Source: an uncultured Maricaulis sp.
GTDB taxonomy: Bacteria; Pseudomonadota; Alphaproteobacteria; Caulobacterales; Maricaulaceae
NCBI RefSeq assembly: GCF_947259345.1
Contig: NZ_CAMYLS010000009.1
Span: 1 to 64,000 of the forward strand
DNA length: 64,000 bases
Reading direction: 5' to 3'
The notes below the pieces were generated by a model, which did no database searches, was not told the DNA's origin, and saw only the letters and a program-made list of their open reading frames with translations. Positions 54,095-61,754 of this stretch are shown here, piece after piece. Within the stretch, counting starts at the first letter, position 1; each line of letters starts with the position of its first letter. A program made the position numbers and the translations under genes.

Positions 54095-54772
54095 CTAAAC
54101 CCGCGGCCCCGGACCGTGGCGCAGCTTTCCCAGCAGGCCGGCCAGATCGGGCAGGTCAGCGGTCAGCTTGGCGATATTGGCCTTGGTCTTCTCGAAATCC
54201 ATCACATTCTGGATGCGGCGATCAAGGAAGGCCTGAGCCTCGGTCTTTTCCATATCGGCCTCATTGAGCCAGGTCGACAGGGTCGAGCCATAGACGCCAG
54301 CCAGGATGGTCCGCTTGGAATAGAAGTTCACATCGGTCGAGGTGTCGCCGATGGCGCGCCAGATCGTGTCCGCGGTGGCCCACAGGAGCTGCGGCGCTTC
54401 GCTGGCGGCATCGGGCAGCATCAGGCGTGCCCGCGCCCGCCGGGCGGCTTCCTCGTGCGGACCGATGGCTTCGAGCCGCGCCATGACGCCGAATCGGACG
54501 CGCTCGCGAATTTTCATGGACTTGATGTCGGCGCCTCTCACGGCGGTCACAACGGCCTGGTCGAGCTGTCTTGACCAGCGCACGACCAGGTCGAGCGCGC
54601 CACGCGGGCAGGCCAGCAGGGCCTGGCCTTTGTCGATGCCGGCATCGCTGCACGCCTGGGTGAAACTGTCATCGGTCCAGCCATCGAAGGCCGCCAACGG
54701 TAGAATCGACTCTAAAAGCGCGTCGCGTGTGCTATCCTTCACGGAGCGGGGCAGGGTTTCGGCTTCCATCAT
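54095..54772 (-). CDS. coq9: COQ9-family ubiquinone-biosynthesis protein
   Basis: A 225-residue protein of the COQ9 type. It has the TetR-like start (RDALLESILPLAAFDGWTDDSFTQACSDAGI) and the lipid-binding C-terminal half (ADTIWRAIGDTSTDVNFYSKRTILAGVYGSTLSTWLNEADMEKTEAFLDRRI pattern). In alphaproteobacteria and mitochondria COQ9 supports ubiquinone hydroxylation. The start is taken as the first of two adjacent ATGs (54772); a longer frame upstream has no ribosome-binding site. Confidence 0.88.
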   Translation of the reverse strand: MMEAETLPRSVKDSTRDALLESILPLAAFDGWTDDSFTQACSDAGIDKGQALLACPRGALDLVVRWSRQLDQAVVTAVRGADIKSMKIRERVRFGVMARLEAIGPHEEAARRARARLMLPDAASEAPQLLWATADTIWRAIGDTSTDVNFYSKRTILAGVYGSTLSTWLNEADMEKTEAQAFLDRRIQNVMDFEKTKANIAKLTADLPDLAGLLGKLRHGPGPRV

Positions 54773-54925
54773 GTCGATCTGTCTAGACCAGTGCGGTGAC
54801 TTCGTCACCTCGCCCGTGTGTGCTGACAGTGTGGACACGTGGTCGCAGCTCTGCTAGTAGCCCCGCCTCTGGCGAACTAGCGACGTGAGGAATGGCCCTC
54901 GCGTCCAACCTATGGAGAGAGAGCC

Positions 54926-55162
54926 ATCGTACAGATCGTTGTGCGCGACAATAACGTGGAGCAAGCGCTCCGCGCGCTGAAAAAGAAGATGCAGCGGGAA
55001 GGTACTTTCCGCGAAATGAAGCGTCGTAATCATTACGAGAAGCCCTCGGAGAAAAAGGCTCGCCAAAAGGCTGAAGCCATTCGCCGTGCGCGCAAGCTGG
55101 CTCGCAAGCGGGCTCAGCGCGAAGGTCTCGTCGCCAAGCGTGGCGGCACGACGCGTCGCTAG
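54926..55162 (+). CDS. rpsU: 30S ribosomal protein S21, apparent AUC start
   Basis: A 78-residue ribosomal protein, (M)[19 protein letters not shown]..., ending RGGTTRR. The conserved N-terminus VQIVVRDN is encoded in frame, but the codon before it is ATC (54926-54928), not ATG. GGAG (54914-54917) sits 8 bases upstream, the ideal spacing, whereas the first canonical start, GTG at 54941, is 23 bases away and would drop five conserved residues. No ATG, GTG or TTG occurs in frame upstream before a stop at 54878. An ATG at 54913 is out of frame. A genuine AUC start or a sequence error are both possible. Confidence 0.9.
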   Translation: MVQIVVRDNNVEQALRALKKKMQREGTFREMKRRNHYEKPSEKKARQKAEAIRRARKLARKRAQREGLVAKRGGTTRR

Positions 55163-55191
55163 GGTCGCCAGGCCTCATTGCGGGTAAAGTG

Positions 55192-55223
55192 AAACCGCCG
55201 TGTCCGATCGGGCACGGCGGTTT
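55192..55223 (+). terminator. Terminator after rpsU (first)
   Basis: A stem AAACCGCCGTG/CACGGCGGTTT with a 10-base loop, followed by CCTTTT, 29 bases after the rpsU stop. The first of two tandem hairpins. Confidence 0.85.
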
Positions 55224-55249
55224 CCTTTTGTCCAGGTTCTGGACGCGGT

Positions 55250-55277
55250 AACCGGCTGCCCCGAAGGGCAGCCGGTT
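55250..55277 (+). terminator. Second terminator after rpsU
   Basis: A perfect 12-bp stem AACCGGCTGCCC/GGGCAGCCGGTT with a CGAA tetraloop, followed by GTTTTG. Together with the preceding hairpin it forms a strong double stop before the convergent ABC operon. Confidence 0.85.
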
Positions 55278-55285
55278 GTTTTGTG

Positions 55286-56686
55286 TCAGGAGGCGGCCGG
55301 CCTTTTCTTGCCGCCGATCTTGAACCAGCCCTTCACCGTGTCCTGGTTGGCCTGGTTGAGAGCACCCATGCGGAACAGGACGCCAGAGCCCCAGATCACA
55401 AAGACGGCGAAGGCGATCATGGCGGCACTGGTGCCGATTATGTCGACCATGCCGATGTCATGAGGCAGGCGGGCCAGCATGATGAAGGGGGTCCACAGCG
55501 GCACCCAGCTGGCGATCGCGACGACCGGCGAGTCCGGTGAGTCCATGGCCATCATGACCAGGAAGAGCGGCACCATCATGACCAGCATCATCGGGCTCAT
55601 CAGCGTCTGGGCATCCTGCAGCGTCTCGCACAGCGAGCCGATGGCCAGGAAGACAGCGCCATACATCAGATAGCCGATGATGAAATAGCCCAAGGCCGGA
55701 AGCAGAAGGCCGGGATCCAGCACGGCGGCGAGAATCTCGGCGATTGGCATATCCGCGGAAGCGGCAAGCTGTTGCACGCCAAAGGTTCCCAGCAGGCCTA
55801 TTCCGCCCCAGACAACCAGCAGTGTCGCCGAGACGGCGGCGACGCCGAGCAGCTTGCCGGTCAGGATTTCATGATGCCGGGTCGAGGCCAGCATCATTTC
55901 CAGGATCTTGTTGCCCTTCTCCTCGATCATGGCGCTGAGCAGCATGTTCACGACCGAGAAGATGATGACCCAGAGGCCGAAGGCCGTCATCGCGCTGACG
56001 ATCAGCGGGATGCGTTCGGCGGCCGTGACTTCAGCCGTATCGCCGGTGCGTTCCGGATTGAGCTCGCGGACATTGGGTGAGAGGTCGTCGGCGGTTTCGA
56101 TCAGGTCCGGGCTGACCCCGGCATCGATGAGATACTGCGTTTGCATGTGATCGCGCAGGGCGTTGCGGATCTGCGAGCGTAGACCACCGTCGGAGACATT
56201 CGCACTCCAATAGTCGACTTCGATGGCGCCCGCCGTTCCCTGGCGCAGGAAAATAGCCGCGAACAGGCCATGCTCACCATCAGCCGAGGTGAAGCTGGCA
56301 TCCCCTGTGAGGTAGGGCCGCAACGCCTCCAGCTCGGTCTCGCCGACATCGACGCGCAGATAGCGCTCGTCGGATAATTGCGGTTGTGAGGCGAGGGCGG
56401 CGTCGATCTGGGGCAGGTCACCGAACATCTCGCGGGCGGCTTCTCGCGCTCGTTCGAGGGCTTCGGCACGACTGGCCTCGGCCTGGGCTTCCAGGGCCGC
56501 TTCCAGCGTGCCGCCCGTCTCGTCGACGAGGACGTAATAGCGGGTGGGTTGGGAATTCTCGATCAGGATCGGCATGCCGATGCCGAGCGCCATGAACATG
56601 GGCATCGAGGCGAGCGAAAGCCAGAAGCCCCAGGTGGCGACATAGGAGAGGAATTCGCGGCGGGCGATGAGATAGATGGCACGCAT
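55286..56686 (-). CDS. natB: ABC-2 type permease, NatB-like
   Basis: A 466-residue permease with a first helix near residues 18-40 (LSYVATWGFWLSLASMPMFMALGIG), a large extracytoplasmic domain (about 45-230) and about five C-terminal helices. It pairs with the ATPase 1 base upstream (TGATG overlap). The arrangement is that of NatAB-type sodium or lipid/drug exporters. Substrate is unknown. The next plus-strand gene, rpsU, is separated from it by the tandem terminators. Confidence 0.85.
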   Translation of the reverse strand: MRAIYLIARREFLSYVATWGFWLSLASMPMFMALGIGMPILIENSQPTRYYVLVDETGGTLEAALEAQAEASRAEALERAREAAREMFGDLPQIDAALASQPQLSDERYLRVDVGETELEALRPYLTGDASFTSADGEHGLFAAIFLRQGTAGAIEVDYWSANVSDGGLRSQIRNALRDHMQTQYLIDAGVSPDLIETADDLSPNVRELNPERTGDTAEVTAAERIPLIVSAMTAFGLWVIIFSVVNMLLSAMIEEKGNKILEMMLASTRHHEILTGKLLGVAAVSATLLVVWGGIGLLGTFGVQQLAASADMPIAEILAAVLDPGLLLPALGYFIIGYLMYGAVFLAIGSLCETLQDAQTLMSPMMLVMMVPLFLVMMAMDSPDSPVVAIASWVPLWTPFIMLARLPHDIGMVDIIGTSAAMIAFAVFVIWGSGVLFRMGALNQANQDTVKGWFKIGGKKRPAAS

Positions 56687-57627
56687 CACACAGTCTCCGT
56701 TTCGGCTGCGGCGTTCGAGCCGACAAGATGGACAAAGGCATCGTGGAGATGCGCGCGGACCGGCTCGAAGCGGGCCAGTTTCACACCGGCATCAACACAA
56801 GCCTTGAGCACGTCCTGGGCATCCGTCCCCGGGGCAAGATCGACGGTCCAGATAGCATTGCCATCCACCGGCTCACCGCGCGCGATCTCGCCCTTGCCAG
56901 CGAGGAGCTGAGACACGTCCTGGTCGGATGTGACTTCCACCGTCACCCGACGCGGCACTTCGCCGAGGGCCTGGCTGACGCTGCCGTCAAACACCTTTCG
57001 CCCCTTGGCGACCAGCACGATCTGGTCACACAGGCGCTCGGCATGCTCCATGACATGGGTTGAGAACAGCACGGTCCGCCCGGCCTCGGCCTGACGGCGC
57101 ACGATCTGTTCGAGCGCATTCTGGTTGACCGGGTCGAGGCCCGAGAAGGGCTCGTCGAGGATGATGAATTCCGGCTCGTGCACCAGGGTCGAGATGATCT
57201 GTACCTTCTGGGCCATGCCCTTGGACAGGGTCTTCACCTTGCTCTCGGCAACGCCCGGCAGGTCGAACTCTTCCAGCATGGCGAGGCCACGCTTGCGGGC
57301 CTCCGCAGCGCCGACACCCTTGAGGCGGGCAAAGAATGTGATGACATCGATCACTTTCATCTTGCGGTAGATGCCGCGTTCTTCCGGCAGGAAGCCGACG
57401 CGGTCGAGGGCGTCGGGGCGCGGCTTGCCGCCGAACAGGGTCACCGAGCCGCTATCGGGGGTCAGAATGCCCAGCGACATGCGCAGGCTGGTGGTCTTGC
57501 CGGCGCCGTTCGGGCCGAGAAAGCCCGTGATGCGGCCGCGCTGAACGCCAAAACTGACATCGCGCACAGCCGGTTTGCCGTTGAACGTCTTGGAAACGTT
57601 CGACAGTTCGAGAATGGTCTCGGACAT
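56686..57627 (-). CDS. natA: ABC transporter ATPase, NatA-like
   Basis: A 313-residue ATPase. Walker A GPNGAGKTT (residues 38-46), a Q-loop region, a signature variant LSKGMAQKVQ, and Walker B EFIILDEPFSGLDP are present, with switch His in STHVMEH. The C-terminal extension after about residue 220 is of the NatA/Gld type. The signature differs from LSGGQ, as in this subfamily. It energises the overlapping permease. Confidence 0.92.
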   Translation of the reverse strand: MSETILELSNVSKTFNGKPAVRDVSFGVQRGRITGFLGPNGAGKTTSLRMSLGILTPDSGSVTLFGGKPRPDALDRVGFLPEERGIYRKMKVIDVITFFARLKGVGAAEARKRGLAMLEEFDLPGVAESKVKTLSKGMAQKVQIISTLVHEPEFIILDEPFSGLDPVNQNALEQIVRRQAEAGRTVLFSTHVMEHAERLCDQIVLVAKGRKVFDGSVSQALGEVPRRVTVEVTSDQDVSQLLAGKGEIARGEPVDGNAIWTVDLAPGTDAQDVLKACVDAGVKLARFEPVRAHLHDAFVHLVGSNAAAETETV

Positions 57628-57720
57628 GATGCCCCCTATGCTGATCGCCGCGGAGGCTAGCGAGCCTCGGGATATGGTGCCACCGGTATTGCGCAGCCAA
57701 GCGTCCCCCGTCGCGGGCGA

Positions 57721-58218
57721 TCAGACAAGGTCGAGCACGAAATAGGGCAGGTCCAGCGGCGGCGGCTCGGCCAGGCCGAGCTGGGTCAGCTGGTGATGGG
57801 CCTGCCCGCGATGATGGGTGGCGTGGTTGAACATGTGGGTGAGGATGATCCGGCGCGGCAGGCGTCGCGGCATTTCCGACATGTCACGATAGTCCAGGTC
57901 GGCCGCGATGGCGGCGTCATCCAGCTCGGCAATGAAGGCATAGGTGGCCGCGTCCTGGTCGCGCCGGGCTGTCCACAGGGTTTCGAAGTCGTCGGTCGGT
58001 GTCTCGTCCAGCCTTGCATGGGGCGCCGGCTGGGCCAGCAGGCGGGCCATCCACAAATGGTCGGCGACGAGGATATGGGTCATCGTGCCCTGCAGCGAGC
58101 CGAAATAGGCGCCGATATCGCGGGTCCGTGCTTCCGCCCCGATCTCGCGCGCCGCGTCATAGATCCGGCGATTGGCCCAGGCGTTGTAATCGGCGAGTTG
58201 CAGGAAGTGATCGCGCAT
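57721..58218 (-). CDS. DinB-family four-helix protein
   Basis: A 165-residue DinB/YfiT-like protein. A four-helix bundle with a metal-binding histidine triad is indicated by LADYNAWANRRIYDA, the HILVADHLW helix and the ILTHMFNHATHHRGQAHH helix. Such proteins are often thiol-dependent metalloenzymes (transferases or isomerases). The start at 58218 has GGAG 7 bases upstream. A longer frame upstream to 58296 is unsupported. Confidence 0.87.
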   Translation of the reverse strand: MRDHFLQLADYNAWANRRIYDAAREIGAEARTRDIGAYFGSLQGTMTHILVADHLWMARLLAQPAPHARLDETPTDDFETLWTARRDQDAATYAFIAELDDAAIAADLDYRDMSEMPRRLPRRIILTHMFNHATHHRGQAHHQLTQLGLAEPPPLDLPYFVLDLV

Positions 58219-58308
58219 GGCGGGCTCCGGGCTGTGTGCGGCGCTGGCCGCGCGGCAATAGGAGGCCGATAGTGCCTGCGCCGTCTTGGCACGCAAGGGT
58301 GAGGATAC

Positions 58309-58632
58309 ATGACCCCTGAAGATGCCCGCGCACGGCTCAACGCCCTGCGCCAGGAATTACTCGATCATTCCGACGCCTCCAGCGAGGACCGCAAGCCGGT
58401 CGAGCTCGACCAGCAATCAGTCGGGCGCCTCTCGCGTCAGGATTCCATGCAGGTCCAGGCCATGGCCAAGGCTGCCGATGCGCGCCGTGTCCAGGAGATG
58501 CGGCGTATCGAAGCCGCGCTGGCGCGGATCGACGAGGATGAATTTGGCTGGTGTGTGGAATGCGGAGAAGCCATAGAACCGCCGCGTCTGGAGATCGACC
58601 CGGCGGCGCCGCGCTGTGCCGCCTGCGCCTGA
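58309..58632 (+). CDS. DksA/TraR-family zinc-finger protein
   Basis: A 107-residue protein with a helical N-terminal half and a C-terminal four-cysteine zinc finger (Cys82-x2-Cys85 and Cys103-x2-Cys106). It is shorter than DksA (about 150 residues), like TraR/YbiI-type regulators that bind the RNA polymerase secondary channel. DxxDA-like acidic tip residues (DEDE) precede the finger. It is separate from the following oxygenase gene. Confidence 0.88.
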   Translation: MTPEDARARLNALRQELLDHSDASSEDRKPVELDQQSVGRLSRQDSMQVQAMAKAADARRVQEMRRIEAALARIDEDEFGWCVECGEAIEPPRLEIDPAAPRCAACA

Positions 58633-58732
58633 CAGGCAGGCGCCGACAACTGCAATCGGGTCGGGAAATTGCTGATCTATCACTTCTGTCCGGCCCGTCT
58701 GTCTGGAAGACTGGCGGTGGAGGGATGAGATC

Positions 58733-59473
58733 ATGTTCGACCTGACGCCGGCGCGTCGCAAGGATGCCGGCAATCAATTGCACGCCCTGTCGCGCGGCCA
58801 GATCAAGGATGCTCTGCTGGCGCCGGCCCATACCCGTCTGCTCAAGGCCGCCGACGCGATCCCGCGCTGGACGTTGGTGACGCGGCTGGGCGGCCGGCAT
58901 CTTGATCTCGATGCCGGGGCGATGGCGCAAATGTCCAAGGCCCAGCGTGAGGAGTTTGACGTGCGTGTCCGTGCCGGCGCGGCCCAGGGCTTTCAATATC
59001 TCTACGAGACCTATCCGCTCTACGACAAATGGCACGGCGGCGTGCTGGCCGACGAGGCGCCGGTATTCGCCGAACTGTTCGGCGTGCTCAACAGCGCCGA
59101 CTTCCTCGACCCCATGCGTGAAGTGCTCGATGCGCCGGAGATCAGCTTCGCCGATGCCCAGCTGACCCGCTATCGCGCCGGCCATTTCCTGACCACGCAT
59201 GATGATGGCGTGGCCGGCAAGAATCGTGTCGCGGCCTTTGTCCTGACCCTGAGCGAGGGCTGGCAGAAAGATTGGGGCGGGGCGTTGGCCTTCCAGGCCA
59301 TCGATGGCCGGGTGATTGACCGTTTTGTCCCGCGCGGCAATACCCTCTCCCTGTTCAAGGTGCCCCAGCCGCATGAAGTGACTCCGGTCGCCGCTGATGT
59401 CACCGCGCACCGCGTCTCGGTGACCGGTTGGCTGCGTACCGGCAAGGATCCGGGACCGCAGGCGGGGCGCTAG
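58733..59473 (+). CDS. 2-oxoglutarate/Fe(II) dioxygenase, prolyl-4-hydroxylase type
   Basis: A 246-residue oxygenase. The facial triad is His156-x-Asp158 (in TTHDD) and His214 (in PQPHEVTP), with Arg227 (HRVSVTGW) as the likely 2-oxoglutarate anchor, all in a double-stranded beta-helix. The N-terminal 90 residues are a helical support domain. Possible substrates are prolyl residues or small molecules. Its TAG stop shares CTAG (59470-59473) with the stop of the convergent DUF4269 gene. Confidence 0.88.
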   Translation: MFDLTPARRKDAGNQLHALSRGQIKDALLAPAHTRLLKAADAIPRWTLVTRLGGRHLDLDAGAMAQMSKAQREEFDVRVRAGAAQGFQYLYETYPLYDKWHGGVLADEAPVFAELFGVLNSADFLDPMREVLDAPEISFADAQLTRYRAGHFLTTHDDGVAGKNRVAAFVLTLSEGWQKDWGGALAFQAIDGRVIDRFVPRGNTLSLFKVPQPHEVTPVAADVTAHRVSVTGWLRTGKDPGPQAGR

Positions 59474-60015
59474 CGCGTCGCGTAGCCGGCCTGGCGAACA
59501 AGGGCTCGCAAGGCTTCATCGCTTGGCGATGCCAGTTTCAGCAATTCCATATAGGGATCACCGCCCAGTTTCAGGCAGGCCGCGAAGGCGGGTTCGGTCT
59601 TGAGGCCGTCGGCCTTGGCCGCCCGGATATCCAGCCGCAGCCGGTCATCGGCGAGCTGGAGCAGGCGATGCTCCGCCAGCCAGTGGACATAGCTTTCATG
59701 TGTCTCCACGGGTCTCAGGCGTCCGAATACCTCGACCGGGATGCCCTCGATCTCGAATTTTGCGATCACCGAGGCTTCTCCGGCATGGACATTGTCCATC
59801 ACCGCCGCGCCCGGCCACAGCGCCCGCAGAGCGGTCTTGAAAGCGTCCAGCCCGGTGATGGCCGAACAGGCCAGATCAATATCCGCGCCCGGCCCGTGAA
59901 TATTGAGCGGGATGGAGCCGACCCAGCGTGGTGTGAAGGCGGCGAGGCGCCGCATTAGCCCGTGCCGGGACATGATCTGGCGCACCTGGCTGCAGGAGAA
60001 TATCTCATCGCTCAT
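59470..60015 (-). CDS. DUF4269-family protein, predicted nucleotidyltransferase fold
   Basis: A 181-residue protein. The pattern VGSIPLNIHGPGADIDLAC has a GS...D-x-D arrangement, as in polymerase-beta-like nucleotidyltransferases. It is followed by IPVEVFGRLRPVETHESYVHWLAEHRLL and CLKLGGDPYMELL, consistent with DUF4269. The ATG at 60015 was chosen over a long upstream frame that is only a shadow. It is convergent with the oxygenase gene. Function is unknown. Confidence 0.8.
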   Translation of the reverse strand: MSDEIFSCSQVRQIMSRHGLMRRLAAFTPRWVGSIPLNIHGPGADIDLACSAITGLDAFKTALRALWPGAAVMDNVHAGEASVIAKFEIEGIPVEVFGRLRPVETHESYVHWLAEHRLLQLADDRLRLDIRAAKADGLKTEPAFAACLKLGGDPYMELLKLASPSDEALRALVRQAGYATR

Positions 60016-60141
60016 GGCGGCGCTTTCGCCTGTTGAACCCCGTCTGTCAATCCGGCGCGGATAGCGAGGCATTCTGACGATTGTGTGCATGGACAGGTGA
60101 ACGCGCGTGGGCCAGCCTGTCCTCCAACCCGGGAGGTCCGT

Positions 60142-60762
60142 TTGGGATTCTACAACGAGCGCATATTGCCCAATCTCATTGCCTGCGCCTGTGGCAGCAA
60201 GCCGGTCGCCAACCATCGCAAGATCATGGTGCCGGAAGCCTCGGGACGGGTGCTGGAAGTGGGCATAGGGTCGGGGCCCAACCTGCCCTTCTATGACGCG
60301 ACCCGTGTGTCGCAGATCGTCGGCGTCGAACCCTCCGCCGGCATGCGGCGCAAGGCGCAGCGGGCGATTGATCGTCAGTCCATTCCGGTCGAGCTCCTGG
60401 ACGCGCCGGGCGAAGCCCTGCCGCTGGAGGCCAAGTCCGTCGACACGGTCCTGCTCGCCTTCACCCTGTGTACCATCCCCGATTACGACCAGGCGCTGGC
60501 CGAGATGCGACGTGTGCTCAAGCCCGGTGGCCGACTGGTTTTCATGGAGCATGGCCTGGCCCCTGACGCGGGCGTGGTGCGCTGGCAAAAGCGCCTTGAG
60601 CCAATCTGGAAGATTACCGGGGGCGGCTGTCATCTGACCCGCCCGATGGACCGCCTGATCGAGGCCGGCGGTTTCCGGATCGACCGAATGGAAGCGGACT
60701 ACGAACCGCGGACGCCGAAATTCGCGGGCTATATCTATCGGGGACTGGCGGCGGCGCGTTGA
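60142..60762 (+). CDS. Class I SAM-dependent methyltransferase
   Basis: A 206-residue methyltransferase. Motif I is VLEVGIGSGPNLPF, followed by GVEPSAGMRRKA and a motif IV region SVDTVLLAFTLCTIPD, then VLKPGGRLVFMEHG. The TTG start at 60142 has GGGAGG 5 bases upstream and gives the family-typical start (M)GFYNERILPNLIACACGS. Upstream in-frame starts lack such support. The substrate is unknown. Confidence 0.88.
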   Translation: MGFYNERILPNLIACACGSKPVANHRKIMVPEASGRVLEVGIGSGPNLPFYDATRVSQIVGVEPSAGMRRKAQRAIDRQSIPVELLDAPGEALPLEAKSVDTVLLAFTLCTIPDYDQALAEMRRVLKPGGRLVFMEHGLAPDAGVVRWQKRLEPIWKITGGGCHLTRPMDRLIEAGGFRIDRMEADYEPRTPKFAGYIYRGLAAAR

Positions 60763-60922
60763 AGGGCGCCTGGTTCTCTCCACCTTTATTCGGCCGTGGA
60801 GGCGCGTTCCTGCTCGCTGCGATCAGATTGGCATGCGGCGGAACGATAAACCGCAAGATCGGCAACGCCATGCCCTTGATAGTCCGCTAGGGTCAGGCCC
60901 TGACAGCAAAGAGGCAGCGACG

Positions 60923-61396
60923 ATGACATTTGCAATTCTGGCTTTGGCGTTGATGGTGCAGCCGGCCGAAGCCGACCCTGACAATGCCGGCATTCTGGAA
61001 CAGCTGGCCTGGATGGAGGGTTGTTGGCAGGCGGACGGGTTCGCCGGTGAGATGTCGGAGTGCTGGATGCGGACGCAGAGCGGTGAGCTGGTGGGGGCCT
61101 TCCAGTATTCAGCGCAAGGGGCACTTCAATTCACGGAAATGCTCATGATCGGCACCAATTCCGAGGGCGAGTTCGGCTACCATGTGAAGCATTTCAATCG
61201 CGACTTCTCGGGCTGGGAAACCCAAAACGAACAACTCACTTTCGACTTCCGGCAAATCTCGGAAGCGCGCATCGAGTTTGGTGGCCTGGTTCTGGAATTC
61301 GAGGGGCCGGACGCCTTCACAGCCCGGCTCGACATGCGGCAGCAGGACGGAAGCTTGAGGACCGAGGTGTTCGAATTCAGCCGGGTCTCCCCCTAG
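60923..61396 (+). CDS. Exported DUF6265-like protein
   Basis: A 157-residue protein with a signal peptide (ILALALMVQPAEA), followed by a domain starting LAWMEGCWQADGFAGEMSECWMRTQSGELVGAF. This resembles small lipocalin-like DUF6265 proteins. Two conserved-looking cysteines (in EGCW and SECW) may pair. The start at 60923 has GAGG 8 bases upstream. Substrate or ligand is unknown. Confidence 0.75.
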   Translation: MTFAILALALMVQPAEADPDNAGILEQLAWMEGCWQADGFAGEMSECWMRTQSGELVGAFQYSAQGALQFTEMLMIGTNSEGEFGYHVKHFNRDFSGWETQNEQLTFDFRQISEARIEFGGLVLEFEGPDAFTARLDMRQQDGSLRTEVFEFSRVSP

Positions 61397-61412
61397 GCGC
61401 GCATTCCGCTCC

Positions 61413-61709
61413 TCACGGCAGTCCCGGAAAGCTCGTCACATATTCAATCTTGATGTCGGGGAAGCTGGTCACGAACTGGATGGTGAAATCCGGGAAGCTG
61501 TCGACATATTCCCATTTGCCGCACTCATCCGGGAAGGATGTGACGGTCTTGACCTTGAGATCGGGAAAGCTGCTGACGACCTGCACCCGGAGGTCCGGAA
61601 AACTCTCCACGATCTCGACACGCCCGTGCAGCGGGATGCCGTTGAAGGTGCAGTCTTCGGCAATGGGGCCGATCAGAGTGGCGGCGGTGAGGGCGAGTAT
61701 GGCCAGCAT
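61413..61709 (-). CDS. SFPD-repeat protein, likely 7(1) septoil-knot family
   Basis: A 98-residue exported protein (signal peptide about 17 residues). SFP recurs six times at residues 36, 47, 58, 71, 82 and 93, i.e. repeats of 11, 11, 13, 11 and 11 residues with the unit VxxSFPDhxhx. Cys20 and Cys63 may form a disulfide. This pattern matches what I recall of the 7(1) septoil-knot family, small proteins predicted or shown to fold into a seven-crossing knot. The family assignment is from memory and should be checked. Function is unknown. Confidence 0.7.
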   Translation of the reverse strand: MLAILALTAATLIGPIAEDCTFNGIPLHGRVEIVESFPDLRVQVVSSFPDLKVKTVTSFPDECGKWEYVDSFPDFTIQFVTSFPDIKIEYVTSFPGLP

Positions 61710-61754
61710 GCGGTTCAGCCTGCCCTTGCGAAGCTGAACCGCAGCTGAAAGGGC

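Noticed and set aside
54913-54960. Frameshifted ATG start for rpsU at 54913
   Set aside because: The ATG at 54913 is one frame off and reading from it does not give the S21 N-terminus.
59470-60783. 437-codon extension of the DUF4269 frame
   Set aside because: The upstream part is antisense to the methyltransferase gene. The conserved protein starts at 60015.
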